A DNA stretch of 28,152 nucleotides from contig JBCDCB010000008.1 in assembly GCA_039182735.1 (NCBI GenBank), forward strand, positions 1 to 28,152. The letters run 5' to 3'. A program made the translations under genes and the position numbers. The DNA is from JBCDCB01 sp039182735 (GTDB taxonomy: Bacteria; Planctomycetota; Phycisphaerae; Phycisphaerales; UBA1924). Under the pieces are notes generated by a model that was not told the origin of the DNA, did no database searches, and worked only from the letters and a program-made list of their open reading frames with translations. How positions within the stretch are numbered: position 1 is the first letter of the stretch; each line of letters opens with the position of its first letter. Positions 21,400 through 28,152 of the stretch are shown one piece after another.

Positions 21400-23390
21400 G
21401 AGGCCATCTCCTCGGCGCGGCGCATCCACTCGAACTCGAGCGGCTCGAGCTCGGCGACGAGCGACGCGCGTTCATCGCCCAGCTTCGCACACTTCTTGGC
21501 GTTCGACCAGATGTCCGGGTCGCTCATCGACGCGTCGATCTCGCGGATGCGTGTCTCGATGGTCTCGATCTTCTTTTCGAGCTGATCGGTCTTGAGGCGC
21601 TCGAGCGCGTTCTGCGACGGCCCGCTGCTCGCGCGCTGTTCGCGCTTCTGCTTGTCTTCCGCGATACGCCGCTTCTTGTCTTCGGCCTCCTGCCTGGCCT
21701 TGGCGTCTTGGGCGGCCTGGGTACGCTCGGCTGCCCGCTTCTGCTCGCGCGTGTGCCAGTCGGTGTAGTTGCCGAGGAAGGGCTCGGCACCACCCTCGCC
21801 GTCGAGCACCAGCAGGTGATCGCAGCACGCATCAATGAGCGCACGGTCGTGGCTGATGAGGATGAGCGTGTGCTCGAAGCCCCCTTCGGAGGACAGCGCC
21901 TCTTCGAGTCGCTCGGCGCTCGGGATATCCAGATGGTTCGTCGGCTCGTCGAGTATGAGCAGGTTCTTTCCCGACGCGAGGAGCGACGCGAGCACGGCAC
22001 GCGCGCGTTCGCCGCCCGAAAGGAACGTGAGCTCCTTCTCCTGCTCGTCGCCCGAGAAGAGGAACGCGCCGGCCAGGTTGCGCGCCTGCTGCTCGCTGAG
22101 CGGTTTGTCGGGGCTTTCCTTGAGGATCACGTTCTGCAGGAAGCGGTACACCGGCTGCTCAAGGTTGAGCCCTTCGTGCGACTGCTTGAAGTACCCGGTG
22201 ATGACGCCCGAGCCGAGCTTGGCGGTGCCGGCGTCGGCCTGCTGCTCGCCGAGCATGCAGCGGACGAGCGTGGTCTTGCCCGCGCCGTTGGGCCCGATGA
22301 TCCCCCACCGCTCGCCGCGCTCAATGGTGATGTCGAGGTCGTTGAAGAGAATCTTGTCGGAACCGCTGTCGGTCGGGTACGCCTTGCTGATGCCGCGCGC
22401 AACGACGGCGAGGTCGCCCGAGCGCGGGGCCTTGGGCAGCACCATCGAGAAGGTGTCCACTTCGAGCGGCTTCTCGATGGAAGCCTGCTCCCGTTCTCGC
22501 TCGAGGCGCGATTCGCGTCCGCGCGCCTGCTTGGCGCGCTGGCCGGCCTTGTATCGCGCAATGAACTGTTCTTCCTTCTTGAAGCGCGTCTGCTGGTTCT
22601 CGAAAGCGCGGTACTGCGCCAGGCGCCGGTCGGCGCGGAGCTCGCGGAACTTCTGGTAGTTGCCCGGATAGTCGATCAGCCTGCCCGCCTCGGTCTCGAC
22701 GATGCGCGTGACGACGTTGTCGAGCAGGTAGCGGTCGTGCGAAATCAGCAGCACCGCCCCGTGGTACTCCTCCTTGAGGAAGTCCTCCAGCCAGAGCCGC
22801 CCGGCGAGATCGAGGTGGTTCGTCGGCTCGTCGAGCAGCAGCACGTCGGGCCCTTCGAGCAGCAGTCTCGCGAGCGCGAGGCGCGCCTTCTGCCCGCCGG
22901 AGAGGCTCCCGACCGGGACGCCGAACTGCGCATCGGTGAACCCGAGCCCGTGGAGGACGGCGTCGATCTTGTGATCGATCGCGTAGCCGCCGAGCGCCTC
23001 GATGCGTTCCTCGAGCCTCGTCTGTTCCTTCAGCAGTTTCTCGAGCGGATCGCCCTCAGCTGACGCCATCTGCTCGAAGACGTGTTCGAGCTTCTTGTGC
23101 GCCGCGTGCAGATCCGCGAAGGCACCCTCCGCGGCCTCGCGAAGCGTCTCGGTGGGGTCGAGGTCGGGGTCCTGCGTGAGATATCCCGCGCGGCAGCCGC
23201 GCTGGAGAAAGATGTCACCCTTGTCCGGCTTGAAGGTGCCCGCGAGCGCCTTGATGAGCGTGGACTTCCCGGTGCCGTTGCGCCCGACGACGCCGACGCG
23301 CTCACCCGCTTCGATCGACAGCGAGACGCCGTCGAGGATGACGCGTTCGCCGTAGGCGTGATGCACGTTGGTGGCGGCAAGAACGGGCAT
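21396..23390 (-). CDS. ABC-F family ATPase (Uup/YdiF-like)
   Basis: A 664-residue soluble protein with two tandem ABC domains and no membrane part, expected to act on the ribosome's E site in translation quality control or drug protection. Domain 1 has GRNGTGKST, SLSGGQKARLALA and VLLLDEPTNHLD. Domain 2 has GPNGAGKTT, FLSGGERARAVLA and LLILDEPTNHLD. Between them lies the charged helical linker (about 255-325) that touches tRNA in this family. Residues from about 560 form a charged C-terminal coiled coil as in Uup, which argues for a housekeeping rather than an antibiotic-resistance type. No ribosome site precedes the ATG at 23390, and terminator-like hairpins lie just upstream. It heads an operon with the ABC exporter genes. 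Confidence 0.93.
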   Translation of the reverse strand: MPVLAATNVHHAYGERVILDGVSLSIEAGERVGVVGRNGTGKSTLIKALAGTFKPDKGDIFLQRGCRAGYLTQDPDLDPTETLREAAEGAFADLHAAHKKLEHVFEQMASAEGDPLEKLLKEQTRLEERIEALGGYAIDHKIDAVLHGLGFTDAQFGVPVGSLSGGQKARLALARLLLEGPDVLLLDEPTNHLDLAGRLWLEDFLKEEYHGAVLLISHDRYLLDNVVTRIVETEAGRLIDYPGNYQKFRELRADRRLAQYRAFENQQTRFKKEEQFIARYKAGQRAKQARGRESRLEREREQASIEKPLEVDTFSMVLPKAPRSGDLAVVARGISKAYPTDSGSDKILFNDLDITIERGERWGIIGPNGAGKTTLVRCMLGEQQADAGTAKLGSGVITGYFKQSHEGLNLEQPVYRFLQNVILKESPDKPLSEQQARNLAGAFLFSGDEQEKELTFLSGGERARAVLASLLASGKNLLILDEPTNHLDIPSAERLEEALSSEGGFEHTLILISHDRALIDACCDHLLVLDGEGGAEPFLGNYTDWHTREQKRAAERTQAAQDAKARQEAEDKKRRIAEDKQKREQRASSGPSQNALERLKTDQLEKKIETIETRIREIDASMSDPDIWSNAKKCAKLGDERASLVAELEPLEFEWMRRAEEMAS

Positions 23391-24029
23391 GGCGGAGATG
23401 GTACGCGCTGGAAAAGGAACGAAGCCCCAGCCGCGATGGTCTGGGGCTCGCTCCGGAAAAGGACGTCTGGTCCTCCCCGGCGCTCGGCGTTCAAGATACG
23501 CCGGGCGGTGTGTGTGCTGCTCAGCGGATGACGCAGATCGCGGTGCGGTTCACTACGCTTCCGCCTCTCCTGTTCCCGACCCGCACCGGGGCTCTCTCTC
23601 CTCCCACGGAGCCGACGATGACGGAGAAGCGTGCGGGCGGCGTGTGACCGATCGGCGTGCCCTCGACCCGTTGCAGCGGGTCAGAGACCGTTGCGGTGTC
23701 GGGGTGCGCTGACTCGCACGCACCCTCCGCAACTCCGACAGAATCTGGCAGCGCGTGGAAACAGCGCTGTGCCCGCATCTGCGATCTCCTCTCGCCGACT
23801 CCTCGGCCTCCCCGTGACGGCTTCCGCACGCGACGCGATCGGTGCGCGGTCTCCCTGTCTCCCTGTGCCGGACAAGGGCGCAACGACACCGCCCATGCGG
23901 TCTCTCAAGCTGTCACGGTTTCTTTCCTGACTCCAAACGCGCTCGGTGTGCGGCCGAGCACCATAAAGGTATCACCGCGGGCGTGGGAGGCAAGGCGGGT
24001 GCGCGGATTTTGCGGGATTCGCCGGGAAG
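23391..24029. other. Long structured non-coding region between lpxA and the ABC-F gene
   Basis: These 639 bases contain no convincing protein gene. Hairpins seen are 23423-23448 and 23460-23474 (minus-strand terminators), GACCCG/CGGGTC at 23665-23682, a nested pair GTTGCGG (23690-23696)/CCGCAAC (23727-23733) around GGGTGCG/CGCACCC (23702-23725), and GCTCGG/CCGAGC at 23941-23959. A TACGCT box (23554-23559) precedes GGAG and a nine-codon frame at 23618-23647 (MTEKRAGGV) on +. I found no tRNA, SRP RNA or RNase P signature. Confidence 0.6.
23423..23448 (-). terminator. Terminator-like hairpin just upstream of the ABC-F gene
   Basis: AGCCCCAG and CTGGGGCT form a perfect 8-bp stem with a 10-base loop. 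On the minus strand it is followed by TCGTTCCTTTTCC, a T-rich but interrupted tract. It ends 32 bases before the ABC-F ATG, so it could stop readthrough from the lpx operon or act as a leader attenuator. A smaller hairpin AGGAC/GTCCT followed by TTTTCC (23460-23474) precedes it. Confidence 0.5.
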
Positions 24030-24860
24030 TTATCCGACACGATCGTCGGCGTTCGCGTTACGATCGGCCTCGCGTTGACGCCCGAACGTGCCCGACTGCG
24101 TGCGCTCGACAAAGTCGCACAGGCGATGCACCTCGCGCGGCGTGCGCGGGCCCGCGCGCAGCGATTCGATCGTCGCCTGGGACGGCAGTTCGGGCGAACG
24201 ATACAGGCGCTTGAACGCGTCGCGCAGCTGATCGATCAGGTCCACAGGGAGGCGTCGGCGCATCAACGCGGTCGTGTTGAGCTTGCGCGGCTCGGCGGGA
24301 TCGCCCTGGCACACGACATAGGGCGGGACGTCCTTCGACACGCGCGCCATCCCGCCGACGAACGCGAGCGTGCCGACGGTGGTGAAGTGATGGAGCCCGG
24401 CGCCGCCCCCGATGCCCGCGCCGAACTCGACGAGGCAGTGCCCGCCGAGCATGGTGCCGTTGGCGATGACGACTTCGTCTTCGATGATGCAGTCGTGCGC
24501 GACGTGGACGCCGACCATGATGAGGCAGTCGTTGCCGATGCGGGTCTCGCCGCCGCCGAGCTCGGTCCCGCGATGAACCGTGGCGTGCTCGCGGATGCGG
24601 ACGCGTTCGCCGATGGTGAGCCGCGTCTCGCCGCCGGCGTACTTGAGGTCTTGCGGCTCGGCGCCGAGCACCGCGTAGGGGTACACGACAGACTCGGAGC
24701 CGATCACGGTGCGGTCCATGACGGTGACGTGGTTGTGAAGGACGACGCCGTCGCCCAGCGCGGCGTCGGGCCCGACGACGCAGTAGGCGCCGACCTCGAC
24801 GTCTTCGCCGAGCCGAGCGCGTTCGTCGATGATCGCGGTTGGGTGGATGCGCCGGCTCAA
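24030..24860 (-). CDS. lpxA: UDP-N-acetylglucosamine O-acyltransferase
   Basis: First enzyme of lipid A synthesis, transferring a 3-hydroxyacyl chain from ACP to UDP-GlcNAc. It is 276 residues, slightly longer than E. coli LpxA. Left-handed beta-helix hexapeptide repeats fill residues 5-180. The catalytic His is H122 in VGVHVAHDC, with LKYAGGETRLTIG and HRGTELGGGETRIGN also family-typical. A helical C-terminal part follows, with a short polar tail. The start is TTG at 24860, overlapping the lpxC-fabZ stop by TTGA, with GGAG 8 bases upstream. No in-frame ATG fits the family N-terminus, since the ATG at 25106 reads through lpxC-fabZ in another frame. Confidence 0.93.
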   Translation of the reverse strand: MSRRIHPTAIIDERARLGEDVEVGAYCVVGPDAALGDGVVLHNHVTVMDRTVIGSESVVYPYAVLGAEPQDLKYAGGETRLTIGERVRIREHATVHRGTELGGGETRIGNDCLIMVGVHVAHDCIIEDEVVIANGTMLGGHCLVEFGAGIGGGAGLHHFTTVGTLAFVGGMARVSKDVPPYVVCQGDPAEPRKLNTTALMRRRLPVDLIDQLRDAFKRLYRSPELPSQATIESLRAGPRTPREVHRLCDFVERTQSGTFGRQREADRNANADDRVG

Positions 24861-26209
24861 GGCTGCTTCTCCGCGTCCACCATCATGAACTTGACGCGCG
24901 CCTCGGCGACGAGGTTCCCCGCGACAAACGCCCTGCAGGCGCAATCGCCGAAACGCGCCGAGGTCCGCAGCGCTTCGCTCTCGATCACGAGTTGATCGCC
25001 CGGCGTGACCGCCTTGCGGAGCCTGACGTCGTCCAGCGTCATGAGCACGGCGATCTTCCCGGTCCGCTCCAGCTTCCTGCTGAGCATCAGGCCCGCGAGC
25101 TGGCACATCGCTTCGACGATGAGCACCCCCGGCATAATCGGCGTGTGCGGGTAATGCCCCTGAAAGAACGGCTCGTTGATCGTGACGTTCTTGATCCCCA
25201 CCGCCCGCTGGTCGGCCTCGACCTCCAGCACCCGGTCGATCAGCACCATCGGGTAGCGGTGCGGGAGCAGCCGCATGATCTGCCGGATCTCCATCGCGGG
25301 CTTCTCGGTCTCGCCCACGGCGCCCGCCGCCCCGGGGCGGACCTCCATCCCTTCCGAGGCCTTGAAGATCGCCGACGCGAGCTTGTGGTTGAGCGTGTGC
25401 CCGGAGCGCGCCGAGACGAACCGCCCGCGCAGCGGCTTGCCGACCAGCGCGAGGTCACCGATCAAATCGAGCAGTTTGTGCCGCGCCGGCTCATCATCGA
25501 AGCGGTACGCGTTGTCGATGGGCCCGGCGTCATCGATAACGAGCATGTCTTTCGGTTCGAGGTGCGTGAAGAGCCCGTTGGAGCGCGCGAACTCCGCCTC
25601 GCGCCGTGTCGAGAACGTGCGCGCCGGCGCGACCTCCGCCTCGAACGATGCCGCTGCGAGCGAGACCGCCTTGCTCTGGCGGGTGATGGGCGAGCCATCG
25701 CCGTAATCGAGCATGTAGACGTACTCGGGCGTTTCGCCCTCGATGGGCAGCGCGGAGACCACGGCTTCGCCGTCGCGCACGACGATGGGCTCGTCGATCA
25801 CGATGACCTCGCGTGCGGCTGTTTGCGCTTCGATGCCGGCATCGTGGATCGCCTCGACGATGGGCAGCGCCGAGCCGTCGAAGGCCGGGATCTCGGGCCC
25901 GTCGATCTCGATGACGGCGTTGTCCACGCCGAGCGCGGTGAGCGCCGAGAGGCAGTGCTCGACGGTCTCGACGCTCGCCTCGCCGCGCGCGAGCACGGTG
26001 CGGCGCGGGCGGGCGGCATCGACGTGATCCACGCGCGCGGGGATCTCCGGTGCGCCGTTCAGATCGACGCGCCGGAAGACGATGCCGCGATCCTCCTCGC
26101 CGGGCAGGAATCGCATGCGGGTCTCGACGCCCGTAAAGAGCCCGACGCCGGTGCGTTCGACGCTGCGCGCGAGCGTGTGCTGGGTTGTGCTGCTTCGGAC
26201 GACCTGCAT
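24857..26209 (-). CDS. lpxC/fabZ: LpxC-FabZ fusion: UDP-acyl-GlcNAc deacetylase and 3-hydroxyacyl-ACP dehydratase
   Basis: A 450-residue bifunctional protein. The N-terminal LpxC (about 1-290) commits UDP-acyl-GlcNAc to lipid A by zinc-dependent deacetylation; zinc ligands H85 (TVEHCLSAL), H244 and D248 (RHKLLDLIGD) and the acid/base region SGHTLNH (H271) are present. The C-terminal FabZ (about 305-450) dehydrates 3-hydroxyacyl-ACP, competing for the same acyl donor; catalytic H352 (GHYP) and E367 (GVLIVEAM) are present. Such fusions are known in Bacteroidota, Planctomycetota and others. GGAG lies 9 bases before the ATG at 26209. It lies between lpxD (51-base gap) and lpxA (4-base overlap). 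Confidence 0.95.
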   Translation of the reverse strand: MQVVRSSTTQHTLARSVERTGVGLFTGVETRMRFLPGEEDRGIVFRRVDLNGAPEIPARVDHVDAARPRRTVLARGEASVETVEHCLSALTALGVDNAVIEIDGPEIPAFDGSALPIVEAIHDAGIEAQTAAREVIVIDEPIVVRDGEAVVSALPIEGETPEYVYMLDYGDGSPITRQSKAVSLAAASFEAEVAPARTFSTRREAEFARSNGLFTHLEPKDMLVIDDAGPIDNAYRFDDEPARHKLLDLIGDLALVGKPLRGRFVSARSGHTLNHKLASAIFKASEGMEVRPGAAGAVGETEKPAMEIRQIMRLLPHRYPMVLIDRVLEVEADQRAVGIKNVTINEPFFQGHYPHTPIMPGVLIVEAMCQLAGLMLSRKLERTGKIAVLMTLDDVRLRKAVTPGDQLVIESEALRTSARFGDCACRAFVAGNLVAEARVKFMMVDAEKQP

Positions 26210-26260
26210 CCTGCACGTCTCCTTGCGCCGGCGCGATCCTCGCGCGGCGGGGTGTTCACA

Positions 26261-27310
26261 TCATTGCGCCTCGGCGCCACGCGTGAGCGCCTTGGCCGCG
26301 CGCACGAGGTCAGAAAGTCTGCGCTGCCCGACCGAGTTTCGGAACCAGTCCTTGATGGGCATGGCGGGGAATCCGCCCCACGTCTCGCCCGCGGGGATGT
26401 CGTTCATGACACCGGCCTTGCCCGCGACGGTGGCACCGGCTCCGATGGAGATGTTGTCGGCAACGCCCACGTTGCCCGCGAGCGTCACGCCGTCGCCCAG
26501 CGTGACCGACCCCGCGAGCCCGACCTGCCCGCAGATGATGCACGCGCACCCGATCCGGCACCCGTGGCCGATCTGCACGAGGTTGTCAATCTTGGTCCCG
26601 TCACCAATGCGCGTCGGCCCGAACTTGCCGCGGTCGATGGTGGTGCCGGCGCCGATCTCGACGGCGTGCCCGATCTCGACGTTCCCGACGTGGGGGATGC
26701 GGAGCACGCCCCGCCCGTCCGGCGCGGGGTGGTAGCCGAAGCCTTCACCACCGATGACCACGTTCGGATGGACTTCGCAGCCGTCGCCGATGATGCAGTC
26801 GTCTTCGACGACGACATGCGACCGCAATCGCGTGCCTCGACCCACACGAACGCTCGCGCCGAGCACGACGCCCGCATGGAGGACGACGCCGTCGCCGAGA
26901 ACGCAGCCGGGACCGACGACCGCGTGCGGGCCGATGCGCACGCCGTCGCCAATCGTTGCGCCGGAGTCGATCACGGCAGAGGCGTGCGCGCCCGCGTCGG
27001 GCTGGTGCGGGTCGGGCTTGGCCGAATCGAGCAGCACGATGACCGCGAGGTCCGCATCGGGCACGACGATCAGCGCACGGCCGTCGGGGAGTTTGAACGC
27101 TTCGCCCGCTTCTTCAAGCGTGGCGAGCGAGACCAGCACCGCGCGCGATTCCGACGCCACCCAGTCACGCAGCCGCGATGGCTCGCGCACGAATGTCAGC
27201 GCGCGCGCGCCGGCGTGTTCGATCGCATCGACACGATCGAGCGCGATGTCCTCACGCCCGCGCAGCTCTGCGCCGAGCCGATCCGCGATGTCACGGGTGG
27301 TCCCCAGCAC
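26261..27310 (-). CDS. lpxD: UDP-3-O-acylglucosamine N-acyltransferase
   Basis: Adds the second, amide-linked acyl chain in lipid A synthesis. It has 349 residues. An N-terminal uridine-binding domain (1-100) precedes a left-handed beta-helix (about 108-320). The catalytic histidine is H249 in DNLVQIGHGCRIG, and the diagnostic GGEGFGYHPA (187-196) is followed by IPHVGNVEIG and TTIDRGKFGPTRIGDGTKID. The start is GTG at 27310 because GGAGG lies 5 bases upstream; no better ATG fits. It starts 20 bases after skp and is followed by lpxC-fabZ, the usual order of this cluster. Confidence 0.96.
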   Translation of the reverse strand: MLGTTRDIADRLGAELRGREDIALDRVDAIEHAGARALTFVREPSRLRDWVASESRAVLVSLATLEEAGEAFKLPDGRALIVVPDADLAVIVLLDSAKPDPHQPDAGAHASAVIDSGATIGDGVRIGPHAVVGPGCVLGDGVVLHAGVVLGASVRVGRGTRLRSHVVVEDDCIIGDGCEVHPNVVIGGEGFGYHPAPDGRGVLRIPHVGNVEIGHAVEIGAGTTIDRGKFGPTRIGDGTKIDNLVQIGHGCRIGCACIICGQVGLAGSVTLGDGVTLAGNVGVADNISIGAGATVAGKAGVMNDIPAGETWGGFPAMPIKDWFRNSVGQRRLSDLVRAAKALTRGAEAQ

Positions 27311-27330
27311 GCGCCCGCCTCCGCGATCGA

Positions 27331-27954
27331 TCAGGGGCGCCCGGCGCGGTACTCGTTGTTGAGCATCACCGCGACGTCCTCGGAGATGTCGATGTCCGGC
27401 GAGGCGTAGAGCACCCGGCGCGACACGATCGCCGCCTCCACCTGCTGGATCGGCGCCTCGGTCGGGATGTCGATGATCCCGTCGTTGTTCAGCACCAGCA
27501 GGATCCCCTCGCGCTCCGCGTAGCGTTTGATCCCGTCCTGGATCTTCTTGAACAGTTCGATCTGCTGTTCCTTCTTCCGCTCGCCGGCGAAGAGCTCGGC
27601 GAGCTCCGCCTCCACCCGCACCTGGAACTGCTTGCGCAGGAACTCCTGGCGCTTCTCCTCGTACTCGGGCTGGTCGCGCGGGAGGATGTTCAGATCGGCG
27701 GCGAGACCGCGCACCTCATCCTGCAAGTCGTTCACGCGCCGCTCCAGATCTGTCAGGAAGACCCGCAGTTCCTGCTCGCGCACGGCCTTCTCTTCGAGCA
27801 GTTCGAGCACGCGGTTGATCTCGACCACCGCGACCGGGCTTCCCGTGCGACCGACCTGCGCCGCCGATGACGCCGGCGAGAGCAGCAGCACCACCACCAA
27901 CACCCCGGCGGCGAGGCCAATCGTTCGGACACAGCGGGCAATCGACGTGAGCAT
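27331..27954 (-). CDS. skp: Skp/OmpH-type periplasmic chaperone
   Basis: A 207-residue periplasmic chaperone that holds unfolded outer-membrane proteins on their way to BamA. Residues 1-34 are a signal peptide (hydrophobic core IGLAAGVLVVVLLL, ending ASSAAQ). Residues from about 50 to 170 are long charged helices with a coiled-coil pattern, as in the tentacles of the Skp trimer, and a basic pattern KRYAEREGILLVLN lies near the end. The start is the ATG at 27954 with GGAGG 7 bases upstream; a longer frame from 28032 would bury the signal peptide. It lies between bamA and lpxD, the classical arrangement. Confidence 0.9.
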   Translation of the reverse strand: MLTSIARCVRTIGLAAGVLVVVLLLSPASSAAQVGRTGSPVAVVEINRVLELLEEKAVREQELRVFLTDLERRVNDLQDEVRGLAADLNILPRDQPEYEEKRQEFLRKQFQVRVEAELAELFAGERKKEQQIELFKKIQDGIKRYAEREGILLVLNNDGIIDIPTEAPIQQVEAAIVSRRVLYASPDIDISEDVAVMLNNEYRAGRP

Positions 27955-28008
27955 CAGAATCCTCCATGAGCGGCGACGGGCGCGGCAATCCCCCGCGCCT
28001 CCGGTGGA

Positions 28009-28014
28009 ATCATA
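28009..28014 (-). promoter_or_regulatory. GCTAnnnT -10 box before skp
   Basis: Read on the minus strand, TATGAT preceded by GC matches 5 of 6 consensus positions and would start transcription near 28002, giving skp and the lpx genes a 47-base leader with a good ribosome site. No strong -35 was found. Confidence 0.4.
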
Positions 28015-28077
28015 GCAGAAGTTAGCGGTCACAAGCCACTGCCAACCCCCGATTTCTGCACGCCTGCGACGCAGCGA

Positions 28078-28152
28078 TCAGAAGGGCAGATCGATGCTGA
28101 AACTGAAGACCTGGCGGTCGTCGGTGTCCTCGTCGGCGAGGGGCACGGCGAA
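28078..28152 (-). CDS. bamA: C-terminus of BamA outer-membrane assembly factor (partial)
   Basis: The last 24 codons of a gene running off the window, ending FSFSIDLPF before a TGA at 28078-28080. The C-terminal beta-strand with a terminal Phe, and the position just upstream of skp and lpxD, are the hallmarks of BamA (Omp85), which inserts beta-barrel proteins into the outer membrane. The FSFSIxxPF ending is the beta-signal. The body of the protein is outside the window, so only identity by context and C-terminus can be claimed. Confidence 0.8.
   Translation of the reverse strand, partial: FAVPLADEDTDDRQVFSFSIDLPF

Noticed and set aside
23480..23500. A tRNA T-arm at CGGCGTTCAAGATACGCCG
   Set aside because: The 7-base loop that pairs best is TCAAGAT, not a T-loop, and no acceptor or anticodon arm fits around it.
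23521..23889. A 122-codon minus-strand frame in the lpxA/ABC-F gap
   Set aside because: It has Arg/Gly-rich composition, no ribosome site, and overlaps several hairpins; no family resemblance was seen.

Overview
The window is high-GC bacterial chromosome. The gene content suggests Planctomycetota, most likely class Phycisphaerae. The clues are a secreted protein with a planctomycete-style PEP-CTERM tail (PTPG...RRKR), a fused LpxC-FabZ gene inside a complete Gram-negative lipid A/outer-membrane block, and an intergenic hairpin that reads TGKMPVPR/GTGILPV, which I recall as a dispersed repeat of planctomycete-like genomes. The lineage is an inference from gene content; there is no rRNA in the window.

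Layout. 20-1510 (-) is a PAS/AAA+ activator of sigma-54 RNA polymerase. It is followed by an 817-base non-coding stretch (1511-2327) holding a sigma-54-type promoter on the + strand, paired upstream repeats, CU-rich repeats and a very strong intrinsic terminator. Next come metK (+), a stand-alone GspE/MshE N-terminal domain protein (-), an FHA protein (+), a CII-like DNA-binding protein (-) and a P1B-like metal ATPase without the usual metal-site cysteines (-). From 7659 to 16399 everything is on +: gpsA, a PhnP-like metallo-hydrolase, atpG alone, cystathionine beta-synthase, a cystathionine gamma-lyase/synthase family enzyme, a ThiD2-ThiE fusion, an unrecognised low-GC gene and an M16 peptidase. 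16464-18960 holds two small membrane proteins, a bcp peroxiredoxin and the PEP-CTERM protein. 19147-23390 (-) is an operon of an ABC-F protein, an ABC ATPase and an ABC-2 permease. After 639 non-coding bases, 24030-28152 (-) is the end of bamA, skp/ompH, lpxD, lpxC-fabZ and lpxA.

How the genes work together. metK with the cbs/cgl pair covers methionine activation and homocysteine-to-cysteine transsulfuration. The bamA-skp-lpxD-lpxC/fabZ-lpxA block makes lipid A and assembles outer-membrane proteins, so the cell has a real outer membrane. The ABC-F/ATPase/permease operon looks like ribosome protection or translation quality control coupled to export.

Most unusual signals. (1) Next to the sigma-54 activator there is a coherent candidate for a sigma-54-driven non-coding RNA: two 14-base repeats 50 bp apart, then a -24/-12 promoter, then a structured CU-rich stretch, then a 21-bp-stem terminator whose loop reads ACCUCCUC, like the anti-Shine-Dalgarno sequence. 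metK has its own promoter just after it. (2) Several + strand genes have a GCTAnnnT box only 6-9 bases before the start codon and no Shine-Dalgarno, suggesting leaderless mRNAs. (3) The P-type ATPase has TPA(x)6P in place of CPC(x)6P. (4) Tandem terminator-like hairpins lie just before the ABC-F gene. All of these are sequence readings without experimental or database support.
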